DNA from: Epithemia pelagica
Taxonomy: Eukaryota > Bacillariophyta > Bacillariophyceae > Surirellales > Surirellaceae
DNA length: 64,000 bases
Reading direction: 5' to 3'
NCBI GenBank assembly: GCA_946965045.2
Contig: OX337234.1
Location: 1,302,001-1,366,000, forward strand
The position numbers were made by a program, and so were the translations under genes. The notes beneath the pieces were generated by a model. It did not search any database. It was given only the letters and a program-made list of their open reading frames with translations, and had not been told where the DNA came from. Every line of letters starts with the position of its first letter. Position 1 is the stretch's first letter. This document shows positions 30,732 to 39,637 of the stretch, piece after piece.

Positions 30732-31724
30732 TTACAGTCGACAACGAGGTGGAATATCCTCAAAACGAGGATTGTCATCTTTGGAGAGCGCAGCCAGCAT
30801 GGCCTGTTGTGCATCCGGAGCCTGTAAAGCCAATTGATTGTACGATGCAATTTGATCCAGTCCTTGCGCGACGGAATGATCACGACTGTAGAGGAGTGCT
30901 CGTTTCGTTCCGTGGACCGCCAATGGACTATGAGAGGCAATCGATTGACAGAGACGCAACGCTTCTTGGTACAAGGGTGATGATACGGCGGAATTGTTGG
31001 TTCTGGAAGACGAAGAAGAAGAAGAAGAAGAAGAAGGAACGATTCGTGATACCAATCCCATTTGCAAGGCCGTGTCGGCTGTAAAGGAACGTCCCGTGTA
31101 ACAGAGTTCGTGCACCAACGATTGGTTCCCAACCAGTTTGGGCAAGCGTTGGAGGGTTCCCACGTCAGCCGCAAGGCCTACGGCAACTTCTTTTACCGCA
31201 AATATGGAATCGGCCGAGCAGAGCCGTACTTGTGTTGCTGTGATCAAATCGATCGCTCCTCCGACGCAGTTTCCATGGACTGCGGCCACAACCGGAACCG
31301 GACAGTTTTCCACATTGGTAAAGGCTTGTTGCATATCTCGTAGTTTCTGTTCAAAGGCTATTCCAGCACGTGCAGTATCCATGTCAGTGTCGTTATTGTT
31401 TGTGCCATCATCCATAAATGGCGTAAAGAAGGACGTATCTTGGACGTCAATGCCGGCACAAAACGATGGTCCATTTCCAATGAGCAAAACACACCGACAG
31501 GGCGAGTAGTGAGGAGAGACCCCGATTTGTGAAAAGAGAGTACCAATCTCTTTCCACATGCGGGCATTCAAGGCGTTGTGTTTTCGAGGTCGATCCAACG
31601 TCACGATGAATATCTTACTGCTACTGTCGTCCTTTTCGTGGTTTGGGGTCAATGGGACGGATAATCGAAGATAGCGATAGTTTCCATCCATCGGATGGAT
31701 CTTTGTAGGAAACAAGTTAGCCAT
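30732..31724 (-). CDS. ECH1: Delta(3,5)-delta(2,4)-dienoyl-CoA isomerase-like, peroxisomal
   Basis: 330 aa, a crotonase-fold protein. RPRKHNALNARMW opens the fold; GPSFCAGIDVQD and NCPVPVVAAVHGNCVGGAID form the oxyanion-hole region. FAVKEVAVGLAADVGTLQRL followed by LPKLVGNQSLVHEL is the pattern of ECH1 rather than general enoyl-CoA hydratase; the acidic catalytic positions (Asp in GIDV and AAD) are present. A Ser run (about residues 235-245), coded by a GAA/GAG-like microsatellite at 31009-31037, is an insertion. The C-terminal Cys-Arg-Leu fits a peroxisomal PTS1 signal, consistent with beta-oxidation of unsaturated fatty acids. No N-terminal mitochondrial signal is evident. Confidence 0.9.
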   Translation of the reverse strand: MANLFPTKIHPMDGNYRYLRLSVPLTPNHEKDDSSSKIFIVTLDRPRKHNALNARMWKEIGTLFSQIGVSPHYSPCRCVLLIGNGPSFCAGIDVQDTSFFTPFMDDGTNNNDTDMDTARAGIAFEQKLRDMQQAFTNVENCPVPVVAAVHGNCVGGAIDLITATQVRLCSADSIFAVKEVAVGLAADVGTLQRLPKLVGNQSLVHELCYTGRSFTADTALQMGLVSRIVPSSSSSSSSSSRTNNSAVSSPLYQEALRLCQSIASHSPLAVHGTKRALLYSRDHSVAQGLDQIASYNQLALQAPDAQQAMLAALSKDDNPRFEDIPPRCRL

Positions 31725-32280
31725 GAGATGTATTGGTTACCCACTATTATCCGACTCTATTGTATTTGTTTGCCGCGTCGTCTCATGGTGGTGATTGCGG
31801 GGGTCACCGGATGGGTCAGGGGGCGTGTTATTATGGTATCATGTTTTTGGGGGGCAGGTCGCTCTTGGGTCGGAAGTTGGGGAAATCGGCCCTACTATGC
31901 ACAATCAGGGTTTAATGGCAAAAACTAGGTAGGTCTCTAGGGTATATTGTACTCCTAAGGAACTTTTTCCAAGTTTCCAAGGGGGGATGCACGAGGATGC
32001 GACCACTAACGGAATGGACATCACACACTACCTAATTATTGGATGATAGACTTGATTCATGTTATCTCTTAAATCTCTAGAGATCCAGAGCTGCCATATC
32101 TCTCTGGTCAATGCTTTCAAGAAACCTGGTGCCTTTTGGATATCGGAGACAAATTGTGGGCGACGATGTTGGTACGAATTGTGCGTCTGTCAATGTCACA
32201 TATGGGGCATATAAAAATTTAAACGCGAGCCCGCTCATATCGCGATGGCCCGCTCGATTCGGGTTGGCCTGCTCGATTCT
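31725..32280. other. Intergenic region, no gene seen
   Basis: Downstream of the ECH1-like promoter. No convincing ORF. From about 32220 it shows diverged copies of the CCCGCTC/ATCGGGC motif that becomes the palindromic satellite at 32283-32468. Confidence 0.4.
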
Positions 32281-32282
32281 TC

Positions 32283-32468
32283 TCATATCGGGCTGGAATG
32301 CACATATCGGGCTAGCCCGATCATATCGGGCTAGCCCGATCATATCGGGCAAACACCGTGTAAAATCACATAATAAAATGCACAGATCGGGCTGGCCCGA
32401 TCATATCGGGCTAGCCCGATCATATCGGGCTGGCCCGATCATATCGGGCTAGCCCGATCATATCAGGC
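32283..32468. repeat. Palindromic 19-bp satellite
   Basis: Unit CATATCGGGCTAGCCCGAT (19 bp) contains a 16-base perfect palindrome ATCGGGCTAGCCCGAT. Full units sit at 32303-32321 and 32322-32340, then at 32383-32401, 32402-32420, 32421-32439 and 32440-32458 (some with CTGGCC at the centre), plus partial ones at the edges. The two blocks are themselves an 80-bp-spaced duplication (32297-32350 and 32377-32430). Confidence 0.9.
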
Positions 32469-32772
32469 AATTAACTACAATAGCCCTGTAAATAGCCCCT
32501 CTCAGAAATAAGAACACAATACACATATTATATCGTATTGATGCTGGATATACCATATTGCAAAGTCCAACATATGGAAAAACGGCAAAGAGTGTCATAT
32601 TCATATTAAAAAAGTGCAGCTATTGTCATATCGGCACTCAAATATGACAAACGACTGCGGTGGAATGTTGAAAGATATGGATGTTGTTTGGATTTTGTAT
32701 TGGGGATGCCGTTTGGTTTTTGAGTGAAACTGACCAACGACCACAACCCTCAATCAACCTCAACCCTGTCCT

Positions 32773-32780
32773 AGTGGAAC
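32773..32780. repeat. 8-bp target-site duplication of the hAT element, left
   Basis: AGTGGAAC, repeated at 39468-39475. Eight bases is the hAT-family length. Confidence 0.9.
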
Positions 32781-33240
32781 CAGGGTATTGAAGTTATGAA
32801 ATCCAGTTGTGACTTTGACTTCTAACTTTAAGTCAGATTTTTTTTTCATACGAACTTAACTTCCATTCCAAAGTCATCATAACAGTACCCTTGATTTCAA
32901 TGTCTAACTAATAATCATACAAATCATAACCCCAGCTTAACTTCTGACTTTAAGCCATTGATAATTTCACAACGACTTAACTTTGACTTTTCTTGTCACG
33001 CGCGCCCCACTCATGACTTAACTTCATCTGACTTAGTCATACATTCTCATCTCATGACTTGACTATTCAACAAAAGTCAAGTCAAGCACCTCATTGACTT
33101 GACTTCGTCCACGATGCAAAGTCAAGGTACCCCCATGACTTAACTTTTCTCCTGACTTTTTCTACCTTCGTTTGACTTAAGTCAAGCCAAAAGTCAGACT
33201 TTTTGTATGACTTAAGTTATGACTTTGTCTACATGATACA
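32781..33240. repeat. Left terminal inverted repeat and subterminal TGACTT array
   Basis: After the 14-bp terminus, about two dozen copies of TGACTT or its complement AAGTCA occur within roughly 400 bp, in both orientations, some directly abutting (TGACTTGACTT, AAGTCAAGTCA). Subterminal repeats in hAT elements commonly bind the transposase; binding here is inferred. Confidence 0.75.
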
Positions 33241-33428
33241 TGATACATACCGCAGAAGTTGGCAGTATCACCGTCATGCACGTCATACTCGAGTAGTACT
33301 TGCCACGAATCCCGCCATGTTAGTCGCGAGTCATAGGTCACCCCCACCTCCACGTTGGACAACGTGCCTGCACCAGTTCTACATCCTAGAACATCACACC
33401 AAGGAAATGGCAATCAAACAGATGCACA

Positions 33429-34977
33429 ATGAACAACTCTCTTCAACGAACAAAAAGAAATCCATTGATTCCCTATGGCCCTCACCCTCTTTTTACTTTG
33501 GGTGAAGGGAACTACTTTGATACATGTCCAAGTCATGAATCGGCGAAGAAGAAGAAGCAACGAAAAATGAAAAAAGCAATTTTTGAATGGATGGAATCAC
33601 TTACTGTTCCAAGTCATATAGAAAGATATCCACGAAGCAGAAATGCAGATGGACAGGCAACCAAGATCACGCCGTTTGTTGAAGATGTTTGCGACATCCA
33701 AGTGAAATATCTCTGTTACAGAGTACGACGCGACGATGTATGGGGGCAGCTGAACAGCAGGGGTTTTGCATATATGCAGCATGCCCTCGACCACCAAATT
33801 CAAGACACACTCTACTACGATGCCATGCACTGCGCGGAAGGCAGGCATTGGAATCGATTTGCCCACACCAAGGGAGCACAGTTCGTCGTGCTCCCCTTGT
33901 GCCCCGTCTCTGAACTCGGAGCAGCCTGCGACTCTCAACTGGAATGGATTTCACTGATTATTGGGAAGTGGATTGAGAAATCATTTCCCCATCACAAGTG
34001 GGCCTCGCCATACCTATTCAGCTGTAAGCAGATTGATACTCTCATTATCATGTCCTTATTCCATTGGCTGCTGTCGTTGTCTCTCACCTTTTTTGTTCTT
34101 GGGCTCACGTTTTGTCCCCACTTTTCTTGCTTTTTATTTCGTGCAATGTGTCCCCACTTATCTTGCTGTTCTCTGCTTCATACACTCGGCTCACGTTTTG
34201 TCCCCACTTTTCTTGCTTTTTATTTCGTGCGATGTGTCCCCACTTATCTTGCTGTTCTCTGCTTCATACACTCGGCTCACGTTTTGTCCCCACTTTTCTT
34301 GCTTTTTATTTCGTGCAATGTGTACCCACTTATCTTGCTGTTCTCTGCTTCATACACTCGGCTCACGTTTTGTCCCCACTTTTCTTGCTTTTTATTTCGT
34401 GCAATGTGTCCCCACTTATCTTGCTGTTCTCTGCTTCATACACTCGGCTCACGTTTTGTCCCCACTTTTCTTGCTTTTTACTTCATGCAATGTGTCCCCA
34501 CTTTTCTTGCTGCTTCCTTCTTCACAATTCACACACTTGACTCACATGTTGTCCCTACTTTTCTTGCTATCCTCTCATGCACTTCGTCCCCAATAAACGT
34601 TCTCTTTTTGTCATTCAGGGCATTCAGATCCTCCCAAAGACAGGGAAGCTGGATACCACCTTGACCTGCCTCATGAAGGAGACGTTGAAGATGCATTAGA
34701 ACTGGCAGGCAACAAATCATTTCCTTCCTACCTCTACCCGATCATCATCCAATTTGGTCTATGCAAAGACTCTGGTGGTGGTGGAATGGAGTTTAGCAGC
34801 CGCCACCGGGGTAACGGAAAGGTCAAGCGTCGTGCAACTTTTTGTTCACTGGACTACGGCAACATTATCATCTTCAGAGCGGACGTTTATCACAAGTCCG
34901 TTTATCCCACGACATGGAACTCTGTTCTACGTATGAGCATTGGCATCAGGTATACACGACAACAAGCATACTGCTAA
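33429..34977 (+). CDS. Predicted 2-oxoglutarate/Fe(II)-dependent oxygenase carried by the hAT element
   Basis: Exons 33429-34023 and 34619-34977 join in frame across a 595-bp intron (GTAAGC...TTCAG), giving 317 aa. The fused C-terminal half has GYHLDLP (His212, Asp214), SGGGGMEF, then LDYGNIIIFRADVYHKS (His290) and LRMSIGIRYT (Arg303). HxD, a distal His about 75-80 residues later, and an Arg about 13 residues beyond that is the iron and 2-oxoglutarate binding layout of the double-stranded beta-helix oxygenases. The N-terminal half (1-198) is basic with no recognised domain (KKKKQRKMKK at about 39-48). The subfamily (TET/JBP-like, AlkB-like, prolyl hydroxylase-like) cannot be decided by eye. 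The intron carries an 86-bp minisatellite. It is convergent with the transposase gene. Confidence 0.65.
34102..34540 (+). repeat. 86-bp minisatellite inside the oxygenase-gene intron
   Basis: Units start at 34102, 34188, 34274, 34360 and 34446 (GGCTCACGTTTTGTCCCCAC), each 86 bp; the last is diverged and a partial sixth follows. Each unit itself holds two related halves (TCCCCACTTTTCTTGC and TCCCCACTTATCTTGC). The array has no stop codon in any of the three plus-strand frames, so long ORFs with Cys/Leu/Phe-rich repeats appear; these are by-products. Confidence 0.92.
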
Positions 34978-35226
34978 CCACAAACCATCTCTCACAATAA
35001 CTAAACATTTACCTAAAATCCAAGAATATCGTCTCCTTCTTCGTTGTTTGCACCATCCATATTGTCTACAGCTTGATCGATCTCCTCTTCATCTTCGCTA
35101 CTGGTACCAAAACCCAAGCCAAGTGCCAACTGCTCTCTTTTGCCTTTTCTAAAGAGAAATATCCGGCTTTCCCTGGCCAAAAAATCCCAGCTTCTTTTAG
35201 AACGCTCATCTGCAAAGGCAATTGCT
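34978..35226. other. 3' region between the two hAT genes
   Basis: About 250 bp between the stop codons of the oxygenase-like gene and the transposase, which face each other. No ORF of note. Confidence 0.4.
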
Positions 35227-38200
35227 CTATTTGGCCGTGTTGGTTATATTGTCCGTAGATGATTTCTGTGTTTTGTTGGAAGTCGAAGATTGGTCAGACG
35301 CCATGGGAGGGTCCTTCCTTTTCCTTTTGCTGGATAAACTGGTGTTCGTAGTCGCACCCACTTCATTCACAGGTGCACTCCCTTCATTCACAGAAGCCTG
35401 TCCAGGGAAAGGAAGAGTCGTTAGAGGGGGCATGCTGTCTGAAAGATCATCCGCCAAATCCACTACAACAGATCCCGATTCTTTTTGCTTGTTCTTCAAC
35501 AGTGCTACCAGTAAGTTATCATCGTCGACTGTTTCTTCAATCATCGAGGCACTTGACTCAGGACCACGTAAATCCACAAATTCAACAGTGTCTGCATACA
35601 CAACATCGTCCTTCTCGGCCTTGTCCTTGTTGTCACAATTGGAATCCAAGTAACCAAACTTGAATATATCCTCCGCTTCTTTTTCTTTTAGATACTTGTT
35701 CAATTGTTCAATGCCCTCAAGCATCACGTCCACTCGGACTCCATCTCCTGTGGTCATGGTATTAGAACTTGCACATGTCGCACTGTTCACCGAGACCACA
35801 CCCACACCCACACCCACACCAACATTTCCATTGGTGTCTGGTACATTCACTGCTGTGGTTGAACTGCGGGAAGTGGGACCGGATATACTGCTGGTGGTAC
35901 TGGTTGTGGCAGCGGTGGCAGCGGTACGAGAACTGGGACGACTTGTATCGTTTGTGGCAGCGGTGCGAGAACTGGGACGACTTGTATCAGAGATACTAGT
36001 GCTTGAGGTAACATTGGTTCCCGTTCCTTGGGTAGATTTCTTCTTCAATCTATCTGCTTGAAGGGCTTTCACTTTCATGGACACCTCTGTCGGTGGTAGT
36101 TTAGCCAGTTCTGTTTCAGCAAGAATGATGCTTTTACGGACTGGCCTCGAAACACATGTCAATGATCGCATCTGAAAGTTATGGGGAGACTCTTTTCGCA
36201 TAAGGCGATTGGAGTCCAACCATGATGAACAGGAAAAAACTCTTTCCTGAAATGCATTGGTCGCTGGTTTTGCCAGCCAAACCAGTGCTGTCGGAAAAAG
36301 ATGAGGGTATGTGGATTTATGGGCGTCCCACCATTTCATGACATGGAAGTATTTCCCAACTGACATGAAATCGTGCTTCTTGCAGCGAAAAGCAAACCAC
36401 TTCTTTTTTGGATCGTCCCATGTAATGAGCTCCTCTAGGTATTGAGGAGTGGGGTACTCATTGATCAAATCTTTCCAGTTATACAACCCTTTCTTTTCAC
36501 AATAGCGCTTGTATTCGGAGAACTCTTCCAGGATGGTTTTCTCCAACTTTCTTGCACGTTCAGTAACAGGATCGTTGCCATTATTGGCAGCAGTGCCACT
36601 CTGTTCCACATCGTCATCATCAGCAGCTAAATCCAGGTCGTCAAAAATATCAAATATGGAGGAAGACGGGTTGTCATCATCAGCATCGTCAATGGCTGGC
36701 ACATTTTCCTCTTGATTGGTGCCTTCATTGTCATTGTCTTCGTCCGTTGGTACAACCACTTCTGAGCAATTAAATTTCTCGAACGCATCGTCTTTGAAGT
36801 TTTTCTCGATTTGGAACAAGTCTGTGTTGTCATATACTTTGATTTTCTTGAAGAGGCGTGGACAAGAAGCGCAAAGTAACGGGTTGCCAATCATGGCTTT
36901 CTCTGCGTCGATGTCACGAGATTCCAGCATGTAGCGCTTGTACTCCCGAATAATGCGTGTGATTAACTCTTTAGTGGGGGGCAGTAGGAGGGCATGTTCT
37001 CGGTTGACTCTCTTGGATTCTAATTTTTTCATTGTAAGGGAAGGATCCCAGCTAGATGTCTCAACGTTGAGTACTTGAACTCCATTGTCCACCATTTTTT
37101 CAATGAAGTGTTTCGACATAAAAATCTCCATAAGAGAAGCGGAGGCTGATGAGACATCATCAGTTTGAAGTGTCATGGAACAACCTTGCAGAGGCTGGAG
37201 TACGGCCTCGTATTCTGCGAGTTGTTTCCATTCTTCTGGTGATGGGTATTTGCTTTTGAATTCAGCATCTTGCACAAGGGCTGATCTCGCGTAGTCATCC
37301 ATCACAAACTTGTTCCTAAAGAGACTATGGAACATGATGAGACAACCTCCGACGCGGGTGCCATTGGGTAGTTGGAGTTCGATTACAATCATCCCATTCT
37401 TTGCGGCAAATTCCTTGAGTTTCTCGAACCGGCTTCGTGCTTTTTTGCTCATCAACCACGAGGCAAAAGTGTGAAACTTCTTGTAGATTTTAATGAAGGC
37501 TGGGTTCTCGTCAACCACCGTTCTGCCTCTGCGACGAACAGCCTGCCCTGTGGCATGCTTCATGATCAATTCTGCGCGATGCATGTTGCATTTTCCGCCC
37601 ACTGCCATGCCAGTAATATACTTACCAGCAAGTACGGCAGAGTTGGTGTTGTCGTTAATGGAGGCGGCGAGATCAAGCTGTGTAAACCCGACTTGATTCA
37701 ATATATTCTCGGTGTGATTGGCAATCTGACGGGCGGAGTGCCCTTTTGTTTCCATAAGACCGACAGGAACTTTGAAGACATTGCAATTTCGTGGGTCAAC
37801 CAACATTAGAGTGATGCCAAGGATGTCTTTCTTGCATCCTTGCCAAACATCATGGGCAATACTGGCAAATCGGATTCGTTGTCCACACAATACTTCAAAT
37901 GTGGTGCGAATGTTATTGCCGAGATCGTTTACAACTCGCAGGTAATCATTGTATGAGTCGATCCTCATGGATGTCATGGCTCTGTTGCTGATGGAACAGT
38001 CTGACATCTTCAATAGGTTTGCATTGTTAAGTATGTACTCCAATAGAGATCGAAATGCCGGCTTCTCTACTGTGCGAGTGGGGAAACCCATGTCGTTGAC
38101 GAATTGGAATATTTTGTGATGGAACTCGCTACGCACTTCTTTTCGTGAAATAGTGATTGGAATATAAGAAGACATCTTCTTCTGTCCAGCTTTTTCCATA

Positions 38201-38931
38201 ATGCTTTCTTCAGGGGTTTTCTTTGCCTGTTCTTCTTGGTGGACTCGGTCTCTGTGTTGCTTTATGTTCGAAGATGAACCATGTTGGCCACATCCAATCG
38301 CACATTGCACAAGTGGAATATTGGGGTTCTTGAAGCATAAATGGCATACTGCTAGTCTTTTGGCAAGCTTCAAAAAGTTCTTGTCACTCGCATGTGAAGG
38401 CTGGTCAGACTCGGCCAACACTTTCAAACATTTGCGAAGTCCAGGATAGTTAGATGTGTCCAGGGGACTGTTTTCATCCCGGTATTTCTTTAGCTTCGCC
38501 CAATCAATGTGGTCCATGAGACCCCAAAATGATCCTTTGAGGTTCTTGAAAATGGATTTTGGTGGAGCACGGAAACTCAGGAGTTGTTTTTCTTCTTTGT
38601 ATCGATCCAGAGTCTCTTGGGATAGCGGTCCTTCTTCATTGCTTGCATTGTTGTTTGCAGCATTTTGGTTGGTGGTGGATGAGGACTCTTCAGCTCCTTC
38701 ATTTGTACGGGCTCTAGCTGGGTTGTCGTTCGAAGGAGCAATGGGTTGTTCTTGATTCATCGGAGCAGCGGTGTCTTGGTTTGGATTAGTGGTGGATGGA
38801 TTGTTGTTGTTGGTGTTTGTCATACATTCACCATCATTGCTGGTACGGCCATTGGTTGTTTCAGACATGGGAGAGAGTGATGATATGCTGGCTATCGTCG
38901 ATCTGGGTTGAGTGATCTCACCAGGAATCAT
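35227..38931 (-). CDS. hAT-family transposase
   Basis: 1234 aa. A disordered N/T/Q-rich start (to about 110) is followed by a BED-like zinc finger, CHLCFKNPN...CGQHGSSSNIKQHRDRVH (about 195-230). The RNase H-like catalytic core includes FASIAHDVWQG (first Asp) and AASINDNTNSAV (second Asp), separated by GITLMLVD...VPVGLMETKGHSA. The C-terminal hAT dimerisation region is KWWDAHKSTYPHLFPTALVW followed by VFSCSSWLDSNRLMRKESPH. A further 250-residue tail is T/S-rich, ending KRKRKDPP, a possible nuclear signal. It is longer than typical hAT transposases (600-800 aa) because of the disordered ends and an acidic insert (about 740-800). No stops or frameshifts; the third catalytic residue was not assigned with certainty. 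Confidence 0.9.
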   Translation of the reverse strand: MIPGEITQPRSTIASISSLSPMSETTNGRTSNDGECMTNTNNNNPSTTNPNQDTAAPMNQEQPIAPSNDNPARARTNEGAEESSSTTNQNAANNNASNEEGPLSQETLDRYKEEKQLLSFRAPPKSIFKNLKGSFWGLMDHIDWAKLKKYRDENSPLDTSNYPGLRKCLKVLAESDQPSHASDKNFLKLAKRLAVCHLCFKNPNIPLVQCAIGCGQHGSSSNIKQHRDRVHQEEQAKKTPEESIMEKAGQKKMSSYIPITISRKEVRSEFHHKIFQFVNDMGFPTRTVEKPAFRSLLEYILNNANLLKMSDCSISNRAMTSMRIDSYNDYLRVVNDLGNNIRTTFEVLCGQRIRFASIAHDVWQGCKKDILGITLMLVDPRNCNVFKVPVGLMETKGHSARQIANHTENILNQVGFTQLDLAASINDNTNSAVLAGKYITGMAVGGKCNMHRAELIMKHATGQAVRRRGRTVVDENPAFIKIYKKFHTFASWLMSKKARSRFEKLKEFAAKNGMIVIELQLPNGTRVGGCLIMFHSLFRNKFVMDDYARSALVQDAEFKSKYPSPEEWKQLAEYEAVLQPLQGCSMTLQTDDVSSASASLMEIFMSKHFIEKMVDNGVQVLNVETSSWDPSLTMKKLESKRVNREHALLLPPTKELITRIIREYKRYMLESRDIDAEKAMIGNPLLCASCPRLFKKIKVYDNTDLFQIEKNFKDDAFEKFNCSEVVVPTDEDNDNEGTNQEENVPAIDDADDDNPSSSIFDIFDDLDLAADDDDVEQSGTAANNGNDPVTERARKLEKTILEEFSEYKRYCEKKGLYNWKDLINEYPTPQYLEELITWDDPKKKWFAFRCKKHDFMSVGKYFHVMKWWDAHKSTYPHLFPTALVWLAKPATNAFQERVFSCSSWLDSNRLMRKESPHNFQMRSLTCVSRPVRKSIILAETELAKLPPTEVSMKVKALQADRLKKKSTQGTGTNVTSSTSISDTSRPSSRTAATNDTSRPSSRTAATAATTSTTSSISGPTSRSSTTAVNVPDTNGNVGVGVGVGVVSVNSATCASSNTMTTGDGVRVDVMLEGIEQLNKYLKEKEAEDIFKFGYLDSNCDNKDKAEKDDVVYADTVEFVDLRGPESSASMIEETVDDDNLLVALLKNKQKESGSVVVDLADDLSDSMPPLTTLPFPGQASVNEGSAPVNEVGATTNTSLSSKRKRKDPPMASDQSSTSNKTQKSSTDNITNTAK

Positions 38932-39089
38932 ACTCTGGTCTCAATGCTTGAGATGAATGAGCAACAAGAGACTGGCCAGAAAAGATGTGCCGCTGCAATT
39001 TGCTGTGCAATAAAGATGCCAGGGAAACTACCTATTCGTCGATTTCTAGTTTCTAGTCGTAGGGAAGGGCAGTATAGGGAAAGTTAGTA

Positions 39090-39467
39090 CTGATATTGCG
39101 TGGACTGACTTAAAGTCAGTGGGGAAAGACGCCCGTGACTTGACTTCTCTGTAAAGAAGTCAGTAAATGAGGCACGGTGACTTGACAAGTCATTCAAAAA
39201 ATGTCGTGACTTTGGATTTGATTTTGAGCGAGAAAACCCCCCAAAAGTCAATGATTTTGGTATGAAAAAAGTTCGTTCCTAGATAGAGTGACTTGGATTT
39301 GACTTTGACTTCAGAGAAAAAATCGTACAAAATATAGGTTGATTTAAATTCGTTCAGAAAAGTCGTACCAAAGGGACGTGACTTTGACTTGATTTTGTAA
39401 AAAAAGTCAAAAGTTATGACTTAAAGTCATGAAGTCAAAAGTCAACCGGTATGACTTCAATACCCTG
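39090..39467. repeat. Right subterminal TGACTT array and terminal inverted repeat
   Basis: Close to twenty TGACTT/AAGTCA motifs between 39105 and 39450, mirroring the left end, then the inverted terminus ACTTCAATACCCTG at 39454-39467. The 8-bp target copy AGTGGAAC follows at 39468-39475. 38932-39090 should hold the transposase promoter. Confidence 0.75.
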
Positions 39468-39637
39468 AGTGGAACACAACATTATCACGGCATCCCCGTT
39501 GTCGCTAGTTAGACCCTATTCTATGCATACTTCGGGTGGGCGGGCTGATTTCCCCAACTTCCGTCCTGTAACAATACTTTTGCGGCAAAACCGCAACAAC
39601 AGATTGTGCGAGGATTGAAACAATCGTAGAAATCATC

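Larger units (their letters stand above)
32781..39467 (-). mobile_element. hAT DNA transposon carrying a transposase and a cargo gene
   Basis: Both ends show CAGGGTATTGAAGT as a 14-bp terminal inverted repeat (32781-32794 and 39454-39467) and are flanked by the 8-bp duplication AGTGGAAC. Inside lie dense TGACTT/AAGTCA motifs at both ends, a 1234-aa hAT transposase on the minus strand and a two-exon gene on the plus strand. The transposase frame is unbroken and the ends match, so the 6.7-kb element could be autonomous. It sits 162 bp upstream of the Crinkler-type gene. Confidence 0.92.

Noticed and set aside
32283-32468. CRISPR-like array
   Set aside because: Units abut or are separated by the same repeated spacer, there are no unique spacers and no cas genes, and the DNA is eukaryotic.
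33961-34596. Long plus-strand ORFs rich in Cys, Leu and Phe, looking like a repeated membrane protein
   Set aside because: They come from the 86-bp minisatellite, which is open in all frames; the array fits inside an intron with canonical ends.
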